Under the pieces are notes generated by a model. That model did no database searches and was not told the DNA's origin. It worked only from the letters and a program-made list of their open reading frames with translations. From positions 1,984,001 through 2,048,000 of the forward strand of contig NW_026570229.1 in NCBI RefSeq assembly GCF_019649055.1: DNA of 64,000 bases. Direction: 5' to 3'. Each line of letters starts with the position of its first letter. The first letter of the stretch is position 1. Shown piece after piece: positions 1-11,262 of the stretch. The DNA comes from Paramacrobiotus metropolitanus (lineage: Eukaryota > Tardigrada > Eutardigrada > Parachela > Macrobiotidae). Made by a program: the position numbers and the translations under genes.

Positions 1-348
1 AATTATTTTAAGAAATTTCTGCGTCAAGCAGTAAAAAATTACGTATTCAGATAGTACGTATAAACAGCAGTATGATAGCGCCTACATTCGATCGTTAAAA
101 ATAAAAATAGTAAACAGTGAGTCACTGTCGGCGCTATCGACCGGCAGCACGATAATAATAACGACAATAACACAAAGAAATCAAATTAAGCCAAATTTGT
201 CCAAGAAATTCCTGAATTTCAGTAAATACTTAAGCGTTCCAAAAATCTGTTTCGCGCTTTAGGGTTTTTATAATAGTTATACAAAATTTTTCGCCATGGC
301 TGGTAAAAAACAGATTTGGATCTCTGCGTTCTACAGTAATATTTTGTA
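1..348. other. AT-rich sequence, no gene seen
   Basis: No open frame, RNA gene or clear repeat was recognised. The segment leads into the foldback repeat that starts near position 349. Confidence 0.5.
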
Positions 349-912
349 CAATGGACTTCAAAATTTTGTTACACTCACAAAACGCGCGCAACCAGCTATT
401 TACCTGTACTCAATCAGCCAAATTCCGGGCTGGCCATCGGCCTGTTGAGTTCAAACACTTGCACCTCACGCATTTCCCAACAAAAACCATCCACCAATAT
501 CTCAAACGAAAGAGAAAAAATTTTTATGAATTTTGATACCAAACAAGTTAGCTTTTATGGGATCTGACAGAAAATCGACGCATCTAAAGTTTCTCGTAGA
601 CAAAGCATAGCATTTGAATCCACGGTTTGGTTTCAGTTTTCACACAGAAAACGTATGCTCTGTCTACGAGAAACTTTAGATGCGTCGGTTTTCTGTCAGA
701 TCCCATAAAAACTAACTTGTTTCGTATCAAAATTCATAAAATTTTTTTCTCTTTCGTTTGAGATATCGGTGGATGGTTTTCGTTGGAAAATGCGCAAACA
801 GCAAGTGTTCAATTACTGCGCGTTTCCAGTTTATTGGTCATTTGGTCTTGGCCATTTATTTCTATTGGTCATTCGGTCCCGGACCGAATGTAACAAAATT
901 TTGAAGTCCATG
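349..912. repeat. Long foldback (inverted) repeat, MITE-like
   Basis: Two arms face each other. The outer ends match as reverse complements (ATGGACTTCAAAATTTTGTT at about 350 against AACAAAATTTTGAAGTCCAT near 893-911). The inner arms at about 487-607 and 655-788 match almost base for base, including GGGATCTGACAGAAAA and CGACGCATCTAAAGTTTCTC. The tip is about 50 nt. Only parts of the outer thirds match. This is the form of a foldback or MITE-type element with no coding capacity; the small frame at 351-536 lies wholly in one arm and is not a gene. Confidence 0.8.
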
Positions 913-2890
913 GTAAGTTACCAACTGACCAAATAACTTAAAGTTTTTTTCCCCAGTTCGATCATGGTTAATTTCTTATACGAAATTTAGTCGGTTTACT
1001 TCAGACTTCCCAAAACTATTTGGGCATTGAAAATAATAAACGCACAAGGTGACATTTCCTTAATGATTTAGGAAGCAGAAAGGCTGGTGCTTACCCTTAA
1101 CGAGACCACGCAGAACCGCATCCATTTAATACGGAGAAATCGCTCTTACATCAGCGCAAACATCTTCAACCCGCTCAAGATGCCGTCTCCAGGGATAAAT
1201 CTGGTCGTCAATTAATTCAGTCAGGATGATCTGCACACGCAGCCGTAATTCTATCACATCAATCCCAACAAATGGCGTTCAACACTTGTAAACCGTTAGA
1301 AAACTCGTGCAGCCCATCAGCCGCGTAGATTCTGTGAAAACATCAAGCTGTTTACACAGTATGTCACATGCGCGAATCCCTAACAAGGACAATCAGCAAA
1401 CGGCGAAAAATCAGGCTGCAAAAAGAACCCACCAGCCATTAGTGAGCTCTTATACCTCGATGAAAAGCAAACGCAAAGAAAGGTGCGAGCGAGAGAATGC
1501 GAAAGAGGTGTTCCGTGAAGGTGCTGTGGTGTATGTATGCGTGGTGCATTAACAGCATTAAGAGATTGCTTGGCTGTATATCGATTTCCCACAGGTTGTC
1601 ATCGATCTCGGGAACCAGGCAGGCGCTACTATGCACAGCACGTGTGCTGGATGAATGTGTGCACGCACCGTACACCTGGTTAACGTACGATCAGGATCAA
1701 CCGGGAGCAAAGGGAATAAATGCCGCGTCATTCTGATACCGGTTGGTGCGTGTAGCTGTATTTACAGGAGGAAATCGAATCGCATGAGTGCAGTGAATGC
1801 CGGGAAAGCAACACGTACGGCTGTTGGATAATGACTTAACGCTTTGTACAAGTCACTGGCGTCAACAGCGGCTGGGATCTTTCAAGAGGAAAAGTGTGCC
1901 GCTGCCGTGATTTTACTGGTCGCTTGGTCTACGCTGTGCGTGCTAATTGCACTTTACCGAGTAATCGATTGATGATGCTGGTAAGCTGTTTAGTTTTGAT
2001 TGAATTTTAATTACAGTCACTCGCTCTCACATAATAATTACTATATCGTGGCATCGCTACACTTCGATACGCCATAATCAGGGCAGGAAACACACGGATA
2101 AAAATAGTCACAACTTACACGAATACTAAACAACCTTTGCAAGTGTTTGGCATCTCCTGTTAGACCGCGTTATTCTCCGCTTCTACCCATCCAATTTTCC
2201 TGCTTTAATAACACACTTACAAACAGAAATGCGGATATAATGGCTGTGAAGATACGAATACAATGCACAATGAAATCCTGCCTCTGACGTCATGACTTGT
2301 ACTTTTACTCCTTAAGCGACACTAGCACAGTTACCAGACGCCAACGCTATAAAAAAAGGTACTGTACCAGCTATCAGATGTCAACGTCGCCTGCATCACT
2401 GTACAGCCAGGACACTATATTAAAAAACTTTAAATAAAATTTAAAAGTAGCAGACGTTAATCCACAGCCGTCCCTAGACGTACGAGGAATGAGGTTTGCC
2501 GCTACCAGAAGCGGATATTGAGAGGAAGAAAGCAAAATTAACAGTGACTAACGCCTAGACAGTGTATTGGCCATTCGATGACGATCTTGTGATGACGTGC
2601 TACAGGATTGAGTCTCTCTGTGGTCTCTACGGAGGCTAGTTCCGTAGTTCGTCCTTGGCTGCCGGCGACAACTGGAATGCAACAATCGAGTGTTGAGCGC
2701 CGTACTGGTTCTTTTCGTAGCATATTACAGCAACATTGCAAAAGGAGGTAAACTGTCATATACGTACGTAGCAGACGTAGTATACTTTATTAATACGCCC
2801 TGCTCGCTACGGAGTTAACCAAAACCACTGACTGCAATAATGATCAACGACAACAGTCAATGAAATCCAGCTGCTAAGGCGCATCAGCCA
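913..2890. other. Intergenic, no gene supported
   Basis: Several overlapping short frames occur on both strands but none has recognisable domain content or splice context. A minus-strand frame at about 1110-1260 reads like a possible short exon but cannot be confirmed. Confidence 0.4.
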
Positions 2891-2903
2891 TAGGATATTA
2901 CGA

Positions 2904-3605
2904 GATTTTCGGCACCGCGACATTTCGCAGCCGACAACTCGTCGCAGGACTTTTGCTCGCAGACATTTCGCCGCGAGGTCATCTCGCCTCGCGACGTTTC
3001 GTCGCGGGACATTTAGTCGGCTGGACATCACACCTTCAGACATTTCGTCGCAAGGCCGTTTAGACGCCGATACACTTCGCCGCGAGGCTGTTTCGACGAA
3101 AAGCCCACTTTAGCAGACAACATTTCAATCAGGCCAATTGAAACAGTCTAGGACCACCTAAAATAATTCAGGAACACTGAAGAAAATAACCTAAGAAACC
3201 TAAGAAACCCAAAAAACCTAAGAAACCTAAGAAACCTAAGAAACCTAAGAAACCGAAGAAACCTAAGAAACCTAAAAAACGTAAGAAAAATAAGAAACCA
3301 AAGAATCTAAAAAACCCAAGAAATGTAAAAAACCTAAGAAATCTAAAAACCTAAGAAAACCTTCCAAGTAACCCGGAAAATTAAGCGTGTCAATTCTTTT
3401 GCGGCGAAGTGTCCGCGACCAGACGTCTTGCGTCAAAAAGTCGCAAAGTTAAAATGTCTCAATGCAAATTGTCCCAAACCGAAGTGTCCCAGCGTCAGAA
3501 TGTCCCGCGGCGAAAAGTTTTCGCGGCGAAAAGTCGTGCGTCGAATTTAATTGCGGCGAAATGTCACACTCCCAAATGTCCGGGTGCGAGATTTTCGTAT
3601 TGAGA
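2904..3605. repeat. Dispersed GACATTTCG-motif repeat with inverted arms
   Basis: The left part (about 2904-3120) is built from repeats of GACATTTCG or close variants separated by GC-rich spacers such as CCGCGA, with one motif every ~15-22 nt. The right part (about 3395-3605) carries the reverse complement (CGAAATGTC with GCGGCGAA). A 9-bp minisatellite lies between the arms. A related half copy occurs at 53498-53800 in reverse orientation, so this is a dispersed family. It is probably a non-autonomous element; the superfamily is unknown. Short frames over it (for example 3551-3811) are repeat artefacts. Confidence 0.75.
3181..3365 (+). repeat. Minisatellite, 9-bp unit AAGAAACCT
   Basis: About 18 tandem copies of AAGAAACCT and variants (AAAAAACCT, AAGAAACCG, AAGAAATGT) lie between the two arms of the GACATTTCG repeat. 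A degenerate version of the same tract, in reverse orientation, follows the related copy at about 53735-53795, so the tract is part of the repeat family and not an independent satellite. Confidence 0.8.
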
Positions 3606-4078
3606 GGGACTTACGCCCTCGTCCCAGCAGCTCAGACGCAGTGCAGTGGCTTTCACGCTTGGATCGTATATACCTGATCGCAGGTATTACGATCCGCCCT
3701 TCCGCTATCTTCCGCCAACGGCATCGCGCCGTACCTTTTCGGCGATTGCGTGAGGCTTACGTAGCGGCGTATGGTAGAGCAGCGTTAGCGCAGGTATATT
3801 GTGAGCTATAGATTGTCAGTTGGTGATTATGAGTTTTGGTGAGATGTTATGTTTTCGGTTTTATGATAAAAAGTCCCTTTTTATCCTTGTCTCGCTCCCG
3901 TTTCCGGTAGATCGGCACTAGAGAGTCTCCCACGCAGAGAGGAGGACTCTCAGAGTATGTCATTTGTGCAACTACAGATACACATACACTACACTAAATA
4001 ACCTTTGGTGGCCCCGGGCCGCTGATGGTGCTTCTTTAAGCCATGCGATAGGGATAACAAAGGAGCGGAGAAACTGAG
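3606..4078. other. Spacer, nothing recognised
   Basis: GC-richer than its surroundings up to about 3800, then AT-rich. No gene or repeat could be supported. Confidence 0.4.
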
Positions 4079-4085
4079 TAACAGC

Positions 4086-4598
4086 CAGAGCTGGTCCGAT
4101 AACTCCGATAGTTCCGATGTTTCCATCGGAAAAAGCGGTATCGGAAGAATTCTGTATCGTATCGTAGCGGATCGGAAAAACTATTTATCGGGCATTGCGG
4201 CAAAATCTTTAGCGTAGCGGGGTTTTCATCCGATAAACACAAAAAAATCGTAATTTTAGCATTTTTCGATTCGATTTTTAAGCAAAAAATTAGTCACAGC
4301 GTAAATTTTTGAGTGATCCATTACTAAAAATCGCTACCAAATCGTTGAAACACAATTCCAGCCAAAAGTTTACCCTTAATTTTTAAAAAAATCTTACAAC
4401 CAGTTTTTCGGTATGCACCGGTGAATGGCAGCCAGTGCGAACTTTCATTAAAAAAATTTCGCTTTTTTATCGGAACATCGGATTTATCGTATCGGAAATT
4501 TTGAGCAAAATCGTAGTGGTATCGGAATGGTATCGGACAGTTTAATTATTGGAGCGGTATCGTAGCGGTGACGAAAAATTCATATCGGACCAGCTCTG
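4086..4598. mobile_element. hAT-like MITE, 513 bp, non-autonomous
   Basis: The ends are inverted repeats: CAGAGCTGGTCCGAT at 4086-4100 and ATCGGACCAGCTCTG at 4584-4598. The start CAGAG is usual for hAT-type terminal repeats. TAACAGC directly abuts the left end (4079-4085) and recurs three bases beyond the right end (4602-4608), which may be a degraded 8-bp target duplication. The interior is rich in TATCGGA/TCGTAGCG motifs at both ends and has no coding sequence. The hAT assignment rests only on the termini and the possible duplication. Confidence 0.6.
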
Positions 4599-4608
4599 AT
4601 CTAACAGC

Positions 4609-5669
4609 TTCTTCGTGATGTGCGATACAATGGATTCAAGTGGAAACTGTGCGGAGGAGCCAAGAGCTCTCGGCATTGTGTTGTCAGCCAAAAACTGTGC
4701 TTTTCTTTACTAAAAATATGTACGAAACGTTAACAAAGCTATAGTGAGCGTAGCAAATGCTTTGCCGATTTGGATGCCTCCGTTTGAGATGTGAGGGCAG
4801 GACGGCGCTTTGGACTTCTGTTAATGTGTTTTTGGGTGTTTTTCGGCACAATTTTCGGTGAGGCAAAGGCATTGTAGCGGTGATAAACACACTTTCTGTA
4901 TTTCAAGATAATTTCATGCTGCTGACCGCTGGTCAGTTCGAGGACCACGAGTCTGTTGGCAGATAACCCTTCAAAGACTGCCCACGCTGCAATGTTGTAT
5001 AGCCGGAAATTGTCTGGCTACAATTGTATTTAAATCTACTCAAATTTTTTATGCATAGCAATCAGCCCGTTGCTGTCAGATTAATACCGGTTTGAAGCTA
5101 ACCTATGGTCAGCAACATTTTGGAAAAAAATGTGTTTTCCCTTGATTGAATTGTTTTGTCAACAGTTCTTGAATACTGACATATTTTATTGCTGGCTGAT
5201 ATACGGTCAGTGCGGCGCGTTATCGCGCATGGGCTACGATGCATTCAGTTAAGCATAAGCACAGGTTTTTAAAAAAACGGAGCTGCGCAGTGTGGTCTCT
5301 CGAATAGGTGCCGCATGTTTGTTCGGACCATTTGGAACGCACATAAGCCCGGATCGTGATGACATACGTTACCCGTGCTGATCTGTTGGGCTCCACAAAA
5401 AACCCATTCTGGCAGGCGTTGGAAGATATTTGAGTGTATGGATCCAACAAATTTCTGTTTTTCACGGTTTAGTCCGAACGGGACTGGGTACCGTGAAATA
5501 GTGGGTTCAGATTCTTTTCAAGTTTATTGCACTGTCACATCATGATTCAATAAAGCGACGATTCTGATTATTAGAGTAGACTACTCTGTGCCCACGACAG
5601 CCGCCCCATACCGCCGCCTACCTGGTTGACTCAAGCTCAAGCACAAATATCTTGATCTTCGCCAACAGC
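4609..5669. other. Intergenic, no gene supported
   Basis: Only short overlapping frames occur. An AATAAA hexamer at about 5550 has no gene to belong to. Confidence 0.4.
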
Positions 5670-5740
5670 GGCGATGGCACAGTGGCTGTGCTACGTGGAT
5701 CTCACTCGGTAGCCAGCGGTTCGATTCCGCTCCATCGCCA
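5670..5740 (+). tRNA. tRNA-like sequence or tRNA pseudogene
   Basis: A perfect 7-bp acceptor stem forms between GGCGATG (5670-5676) and CATCGCC (5733-5739). The T arm AGCGG-TTCGATT-CCGCT is perfect and has the B-box consensus. A short D-like arm GCAC/GTGC is present. The middle does not give a regular 5-bp anticodon stem with 7-nt loop, so no anticodon can be assigned. It is probably a tRNA pseudogene or the head of a tRNA-derived SINE. A transcribed tRNA is unlikely. Confidence 0.45.
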
Positions 5741-5864
5741 TTTTTGCGAATGCCTCACGGAACCGCCCTCTTCGCTGAGATCCCCACGGACAGCCGACTT
5801 AGGGCTGACTCTGTAACATGATTTACTTTAGGATATAGCTACTGATTCGTTAGGGTAATATGCC

Positions 5865-5990
5865 GGCCCGCGCTGAAGCGCTGAGTCTGAGTCTGAGTCT
5901 GACCCCTAAAAGGCTGAGTCTGACTACTGAAGGGCTGAGTCTGAGTACTAAAAAGCTGAGTCTGACTATAAAATGCAGAGTCTGCTTTGG
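5865..5990 (+). repeat. CTGAGTCTGA repeat, copy 1
   Basis: The GC-rich head GGCCCGCGCTGAAGCG is followed by units of GCTGAGTCTGA(C/G) spaced by short ACTAAAA-type linkers, about 22 nt per unit. The reverse complement of almost the same sequence, with the same head and the same order of linkers, lies at 17558-17677. The two loci are therefore dispersed copies in opposite orientation. Confidence 0.75.
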
Positions 5991-6116
5991 TGGCTGCACG
6001 TGTGAAGTCTCGATGACTCTAACACGTGACTAAAAATTTGCGACGTTCGGGCGAGCAAAACCCTGTATTACATGCAACCCTAAAACAAGTTAAACAAGTT
6101 ATGTACGTGTACAACC

Positions 6117-6233
6117 AATTAGCCGTACCACTTGATAAACGCCGTACGATGGGTTAAACGCCTCCCGTGGTGGCTGCCCATTACACAGAGCCTCCGTAGA
6201 GATTTAACAATCCGCTATGCAGAGTTGCTCTGC
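6117..6233 (+). repeat. Left terminal inverted repeat of the ISL2EU-like element
   Basis: Pairs with 10467-10584. The outer ~93 bases match exactly as reverse complement (beginning AATTAGCCGTACCACTTGAT). A few mismatches follow around 6210, then the match resumes through GCTATGCAGAGTTGCTCT. Confidence 0.9.
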
Positions 6234-6361
6234 AGATCGATAGTGTGGAAATACAGAACGCTTGTTATTTATCTATCTCCCTTTATCGTTATTTGTTTCC
6301 CACTTCTCTTATAGCTGGTGAATTTTGCTTAACGGCTTGGTATAGTCAGTTTTAAGTTTCA

Positions 6362-8365
6362 ATGGAGACCCATACTGTCGACGATACTGTATGCGAGCGG
6401 GATATCAGGGAAGATGTATCACACACCGCTGCAACAGCTCCTCGTATTTCGAAAAAGCGAAAACCAGGATGGAATCGCTGTGAGGTCGCGGAATGCCCAA
6501 ACACATCTCGATCGCCTGGTATCAAGATGTTCCTGTTTCCCTCAGTTCTAGAAGTTCAGCGGAGGAGAATATGGATACATCTGTGTCGCCGCAGTAACTG
6601 GAAGCCAAGAAATGGAGCCCGCATGTGCAGCGCTCACTTTCTCCCGTCTGACATTATCAGAGGGGCAAAGCGAACTCGGCTGAGTAAGGATTCTATACCA
6701 TCCGTGTTTGATTGTCTGCCAAAGCTAGTGCGTCCCGCATCAAGTGCTGCAAAAAGAAGCCGAAAAAGAATAAGAAAAAGTGATGTCCTGCAGCAGCAGC
6801 CTACCACTGATCCCGAAACGGAGCTTGAGACGTTTCAGTGCGACGCTCTGACTGCCAAACGTAATCACCACAAAGCAGAAAAAGAGGGGAAAATGTTACT
6901 GAAAAAACTGGTAAGGTTTACTGACTGCTGTCGTATTACCCAGTTTCGCCACAGCCTTACCGTAAATAATGTGTGGTCACAGAAAATGCATTTACGCTCT
7001 CCACTCATAACTTATATTTCTTAACAGATTTCTGCTGAGAAACGGTTGCTGGCCGAATCAACGTGCCTTGAGAATGCGAATGCAGAAATTCGACGTCTGA
7101 ATGCCGAACTCCAGCAGTATCAAACCCTGGACTTAGCAAGACAAAGCGCAATTCAGGAACTTGAAGAACGTTGTCACGCTTTGCAGACTTCCAACTCAGT
7201 GCTCATGGAGAATTGTTCATCTCTCGAAGCAACAATGGAAACGAATAAGCAGGCTGCCGAAAACCTAGCAAAACAATATGAAAAAAATATTGCAGATCTT
7301 CAGGAAAGCTATAAAAAACAAGAATTCCGAGTAGAGAAATTCCAAGGAAATGATTCCGCTATCCAGCGACTGACTGGACTACCATCATACAAGCATGTTG
7401 AGCTCCTGTTTTATGAATACTTTGACGGAAAAAACCCGGAATTTGTGGAACGGTTTCAGTTAAGAGTCAAGGGAGAACATTACCCTGACCGTCGGAGAAA
7501 GCGAGGTGGAAGGACGATGTCGTTAAGCTACTTCAACCAATGTTTCTTAGCGCTGCTTAAACTGCGGACGGGCTTAACCGAAGATATTATCTCTGCAATA
7601 TTTTGTATCAGTCAGCAAGTCGTCAGCCAGTACTACAACGTATGGATAAAGATAATGCACGAGCGATTTCAGATGTTGTTTTGCAAATGGCCGGAATTTA
7701 AAGTGCCTGTTGTTATACCATCACACATCGCCCGTCAGTTTCCCAGTCTTACTGGCATCGTTGACTGTTTCGAAATTCGGATACAAAAGCCGAAAAATCC
7801 TGATACCCAAAGGCGTTGTTACAGCAATTATAAGCGATCTACTACAGTGAAAGTTTTCGTCGCCATGGAACCGAACGGTAATATTTGCTATGTATCGCAC
7901 ATTTATCAAGGAAGTATCTCAGATGTTGAAATCGATAAACGTTCAAGGTTTTTGGATTGTTTGCCATTGGGTTCAGTTATTTTGGCTGACAGAGGGTTTC
8001 AGCTCAAGGAGCTTGCTGCCTCAAAAGGTATCACATGGATTGTCCCTCCTAGTGTGGAGGGCAACTGTGGGATGACTTACGCAGAGCTTGAGTTGACATA
8101 CAAAATTGCGCGGGTGCGGATCCACATTGAGCGCGCTATTGGTAGAATGAAAAGGTGGAGGGAACTCGATGGTCCGCTTGAGATTACCACACTGGAGAGA
8201 AAAGATAAAGAGATACAAGTCGTTGCCCACTTGTGCAAATTTCTTCCCGATTTAATCCCAGAAATCGAAGCTAGTGTTCCATCTGATGACTCTATGGAAC
8301 CGCAGGACAACGTGTGCAGCGCCTTTTCTGTGCAAGATATTTTTCAAAACGAGATCGACTGTTAA
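6362..8365 (+). CDS. THAP-domain DDE transposase (ISL2EU-like), two exons, 628 aa
   Basis: This is the transposase that would cut and join element ends in the nucleus. Exons are 6362-6910 and 7028-8365. The 117-nt intron starts GTAAGG, ends TTCTTAACAG and is phase 0; without splicing the frame stops in the intron. An N-terminal THAP zinc finger has C40, C45, C89 and H92 with a SIPSVF box after it, and should bind the terminal repeats. Residues ~185-285 are a predicted coiled coil, followed by a helix-turn-helix region (~345-390). The DDE_Tnp_4 catalytic core shows D429 (GIVDCFE), D504 (ILADRGF) and E551 (HIERAIGRMK). The gene is convergent with the YqaJ gene of the same element. All key residues are intact, so it may be active. 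Expression was not tested. Confidence 0.88.
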
Positions 8366-8491
8366 CGAACGTTTTCTGTTTTGCAATTTACTTTTACCTG
8401 TTGCTAATAAATGGTCGGTATCCCGTGGGATCGGTATTTATAAAATGTTACGCGGGTATTTTTAATTACTGTGGATCATTATCATAAGAGG

Positions 8492-8599
8492 GTACGCGGG
8501 GATTAGTATTATAAGCGCGTACGCGGGGATTAGTATTATAAATGAGTACGCGGGGATTAGTATTGTAAATGGGTACGCGGGGATTAGTATTATAAATGG
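8492..8599 (+). repeat. 27-bp tandem repeat inside the transposon
   Basis: Four copies of a 27-bp unit beginning GTACGCGGGGATTAGTATTA start at 8492, 8519, 8546 and 8573. They lie in the ~300-bp gap between the 3' ends of the two convergent transposon genes. They could contain transcription end signals or a transposase-binding array; the sequence alone does not decide. Confidence 0.85.
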
Positions 8600-8670
8600 A
8601 TATTAAAGTTCGGTAATCGGGATCGGTACCCGGGCCAGAAGAGACTGCAGCTGGAAAATTCGGGATCAGT

Positions 8671-10351
8671 TTATTGACTAAGCTTTCGACAAGAAGGCAA
8701 CATCACACCAAAATAAAATTCTGAGCATTTCAAAAAAATGAGCTCACAGATTTTCTTATCAAACTCGATTTTTTGAACAAAGTTACTGGTATCGTCAGAT
8801 CCGTATATAATCACATAACAAGACCGCAATCCGGTCGCTAGCAAAGCACTCTGAATTTGGTAATTGTACGCATGATTAGGATTTAAAGTCAGATTACCAC
8901 TGTCCACGGAACAAACTAGGTAGTCCAATGAGCCGAGTGCCTTCGAAGAGTCAAAAGTCTTAACTTCTAGCAAGCACCATTCCACCAGACCATCGTTGCT
9001 TTGCGATCGGATCAAGCGGTCTGGAGACGCACCAAACCAGCTGACAGTGGGGTGAATGACAAAACCCGTCAGGAACGCAGCAGCTTCAAAACCGCGATTC
9101 GACATCTCTCGCAGAAAGAAATCGACAGCTTTGGGTTCTAAGACCTTTCCTCGTCGAACATGCGGTAATTTTCCGATATCTGTTGGTTTAATGATATCCT
9201 TGGCTAACTTTTCTCGTCGCATTTCTTTACCATTCGTGTTGTTGCACATTGCCGTAACAATTCGTTTTGAAATGCTGCTCGTAATTCGGTTTTTGCGATA
9301 AAACTGCCAGTCCGCACACTCCCCCTGGCGTCTTGTTTTTTCTTCGATCAGAATACACTCTTCCAGCGTCCGTATAAACACAGATTTATGGTAGAATAAC
9401 GTATCATCTAAAGCCAGTGGTGAAGCGGCAAAAAAGGCGGTATCTGGATCTCCAATCCCTACAAGCGGTAGTTTAGGAGCATCTACGAAAAAGCATAGAA
9501 AATTTTTTAACATATAAAATTAATTAAGCGACTTTTGCGAAACCTTGTGGCCATTGCGTGCAGTCAACGAACGGATTTTCCAATTCCTTGCTTTGCACTC
9601 GAGGCAGGAGCATCATTTGTAGAGTCTTTAAATATGAATTAGCAGGCCTTAAGAAAGGAAAAGATTCTGATAACCTTTCAAGTTCTTCCAGCTTTGATGG
9701 CGGAAAAAGCCGCGTATCCGGAGGTATAGGGTTACTCAAATCCGGTTTCCATTCCTCCCTTACGAGAGGGTTACAGTAATGAGCAAATACATCAGCTCGA
9801 TCCGGCTTCAAAGTTCTTTGTCCACTGGCAAGTCTATCGATACCCCACGCTTGCTCTTCGCTTGTGCACAGCCTGGGCCATTCTGGGGGTCTTCCCGTGT
9901 CCACAAACAGACGCAACGCATAAAAAACAGCCAATATGTGTTTGCAAAGAGCGCTGGATCCAAGTTGACGGCTGGCAATACACGTGCAGGAGGACTCGGA
10001 GACCTTTGTCAATACTTTGTCTTGAATATCAATCCATAATTCCAGATCGTAATAGTGCGGATCCATCTCGGCGTGACAGGAACACTTCACAAGCGCTTTT
10101 ACTGTACTGTTTCTTGAGCATTCATCATCCGGGAGGAATTCCAGGTTTTGAACGTATCCAGTTGTACCCAGCCGAACTGCTTTTTCGTTCAATCCAAGTT
10201 CTTCCTTCCCGAACTGTTTCAGGCCACTCTTTACACGCAGCTGGATTTCAGGTCTCCGACAAACGTACAAATCTTTGACGACCGAGTTGGGAATTTCGTA
10301 CAAATAATCGGAAATTACAGCAGACGGTGTTTTCCAGGGTCTCCACGCCAT
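8671..10351 (-). CDS. SWIM zinc-finger and YqaJ-type nuclease of the ISL2EU-like element, two exons, 539 aa
   Basis: This is the element-encoded accessory protein. Exons are 10351-9544 and 9482-8671. The 61-nt intron starts GTTTCG and ends TTTTTCGTAG. It splits a codon in phase 1 and joins ...WPQ to DAPKLP; the unspliced frame stops just inside the intron. The N-terminal half holds a SWIM zinc finger with C122, C124, C136 and H138. The C-terminal half is a YqaJ/lambda-exonuclease-like PD-(D/E)XK fold: RITSS near residue 335, E385, then D424 (SPDRLI) and E442-x-K444 (LLEVK). The family is known from phage recombination exonucleases; in ISL2EU elements its exact role is not established, possibly end processing. 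All metal-binding residues seen are present. Confidence 0.87.
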
Positions 10352-10466
10352 TATAATTTAAAAATTCGCAATCAACAGAAAAACAGAATGTCGGAAATAA
10401 TGTGACTTTGTGTCCGAAAAGTGCAATGGTACGATTATTTATGGGAAAATACTTTATCGGTGGTTT

Positions 10467-10584
10467 TGTAGAGCAACTCTGCATAGCACAATGTTAAATC
10501 TCTACGGAGGCTCTGTGTAATGGGCAGCCACCACGGGAGGCGTTTAACCCATCGTACGGCGTTTATCAAGTGGTACGGCTAATT
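10467..10584 (-). repeat. Right terminal inverted repeat of the ISL2EU-like element
   Basis: Reverse complement of 6117-6233, exact over the outer ~93 bases. It ends ...GTGGTACGGCTAATT at 10584. Confidence 0.9.
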
Positions 10585-11262
10585 GCGGTGATCGGGATGT
10601 ACGCGGTACGGGACGTGCACGGTACGCCGTACGTTATTAATTAACGGAATTTAATTGAAGTAAGTTAAAATAAAACTGAAGTTAATTTAATTACAACTGT
10701 ACTGTACCCTAACCCGGCACTTGAAGGACAATGCAGCCACGAAATTGAAAATTCTACAGTGCAGCCACGAGCACTTGTACGAGCGCGTACACGATTCGCG
10801 CAACTAGTGCGAGATAAGCGCGAATATGCTGAACATTTATTCTGCTATACACTATACAGTACTGCAGCGCGCATAGCATACAATTGCAGGTTAAGGTGCA
10901 TTAGTGAACATGTACGATAAGCCGATAATGCGCGCTTATAACTAGATCATAACCAGTTCTTAGATCCTAGATCCTCGTATAATTAGCTGGGAATATTCAT
11001 TATGCAGTACGCACTGACAATTAAACATATGAAACACGGATCAATAAAGACAAATGCATTGCATCAGTGGTATAATGAAGAATTCTGCTTGCCAGCAATT
11101 GTACTCAAAGTGAAAAGCATTAGCGTCCTAATGTGCATATCGTACGGGTTCAGATAACGTAGCTAATCACAGCGTCAATTAAAGCTAAGTATAAGAAATG
11201 AAAAATAAAATTCAAAAAAATGTTAAAAAATGACACATAAAATTCGTACAGCGTTAACTGCA
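10585..11262. other. Intergenic, no gene seen
   Basis: AT-rich, with repeated GTACG-type words just outside the transposon end. Nothing codes. Confidence 0.4.

Larger units (their letters stand above)
6117..10584. mobile_element. Complete ISL2EU-like DNA transposon, ~4.47 kb
   Basis: Long terminal inverted repeats enclose two convergent genes: a plus-strand THAP/DDE transposase and a minus-strand SWIM/YqaJ nuclease. That pair, one DDE_Tnp_4-type transposase and one YqaJ nuclease, is the hallmark of the ISL2EU superfamily of eukaryotic transposons. The outermost 4 bp on both sides are AATT; because AATT is its own reverse complement, I cannot say whether it belongs to the repeat or is the target duplication. 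Both genes are open once one intron is removed from each, and the terminal repeats are identical over their outer ~90 bp, so the copy looks young and may be autonomous. Confidence 0.85.

Noticed and set aside
1085-1260. Minus-strand frame reading LRVQIILTELIDDQIYPWRRHLERVEDV
   Set aside because: It reads like a folded protein and ends in TAA, but it lacks a start, no partner exon was found and no family is recognised.
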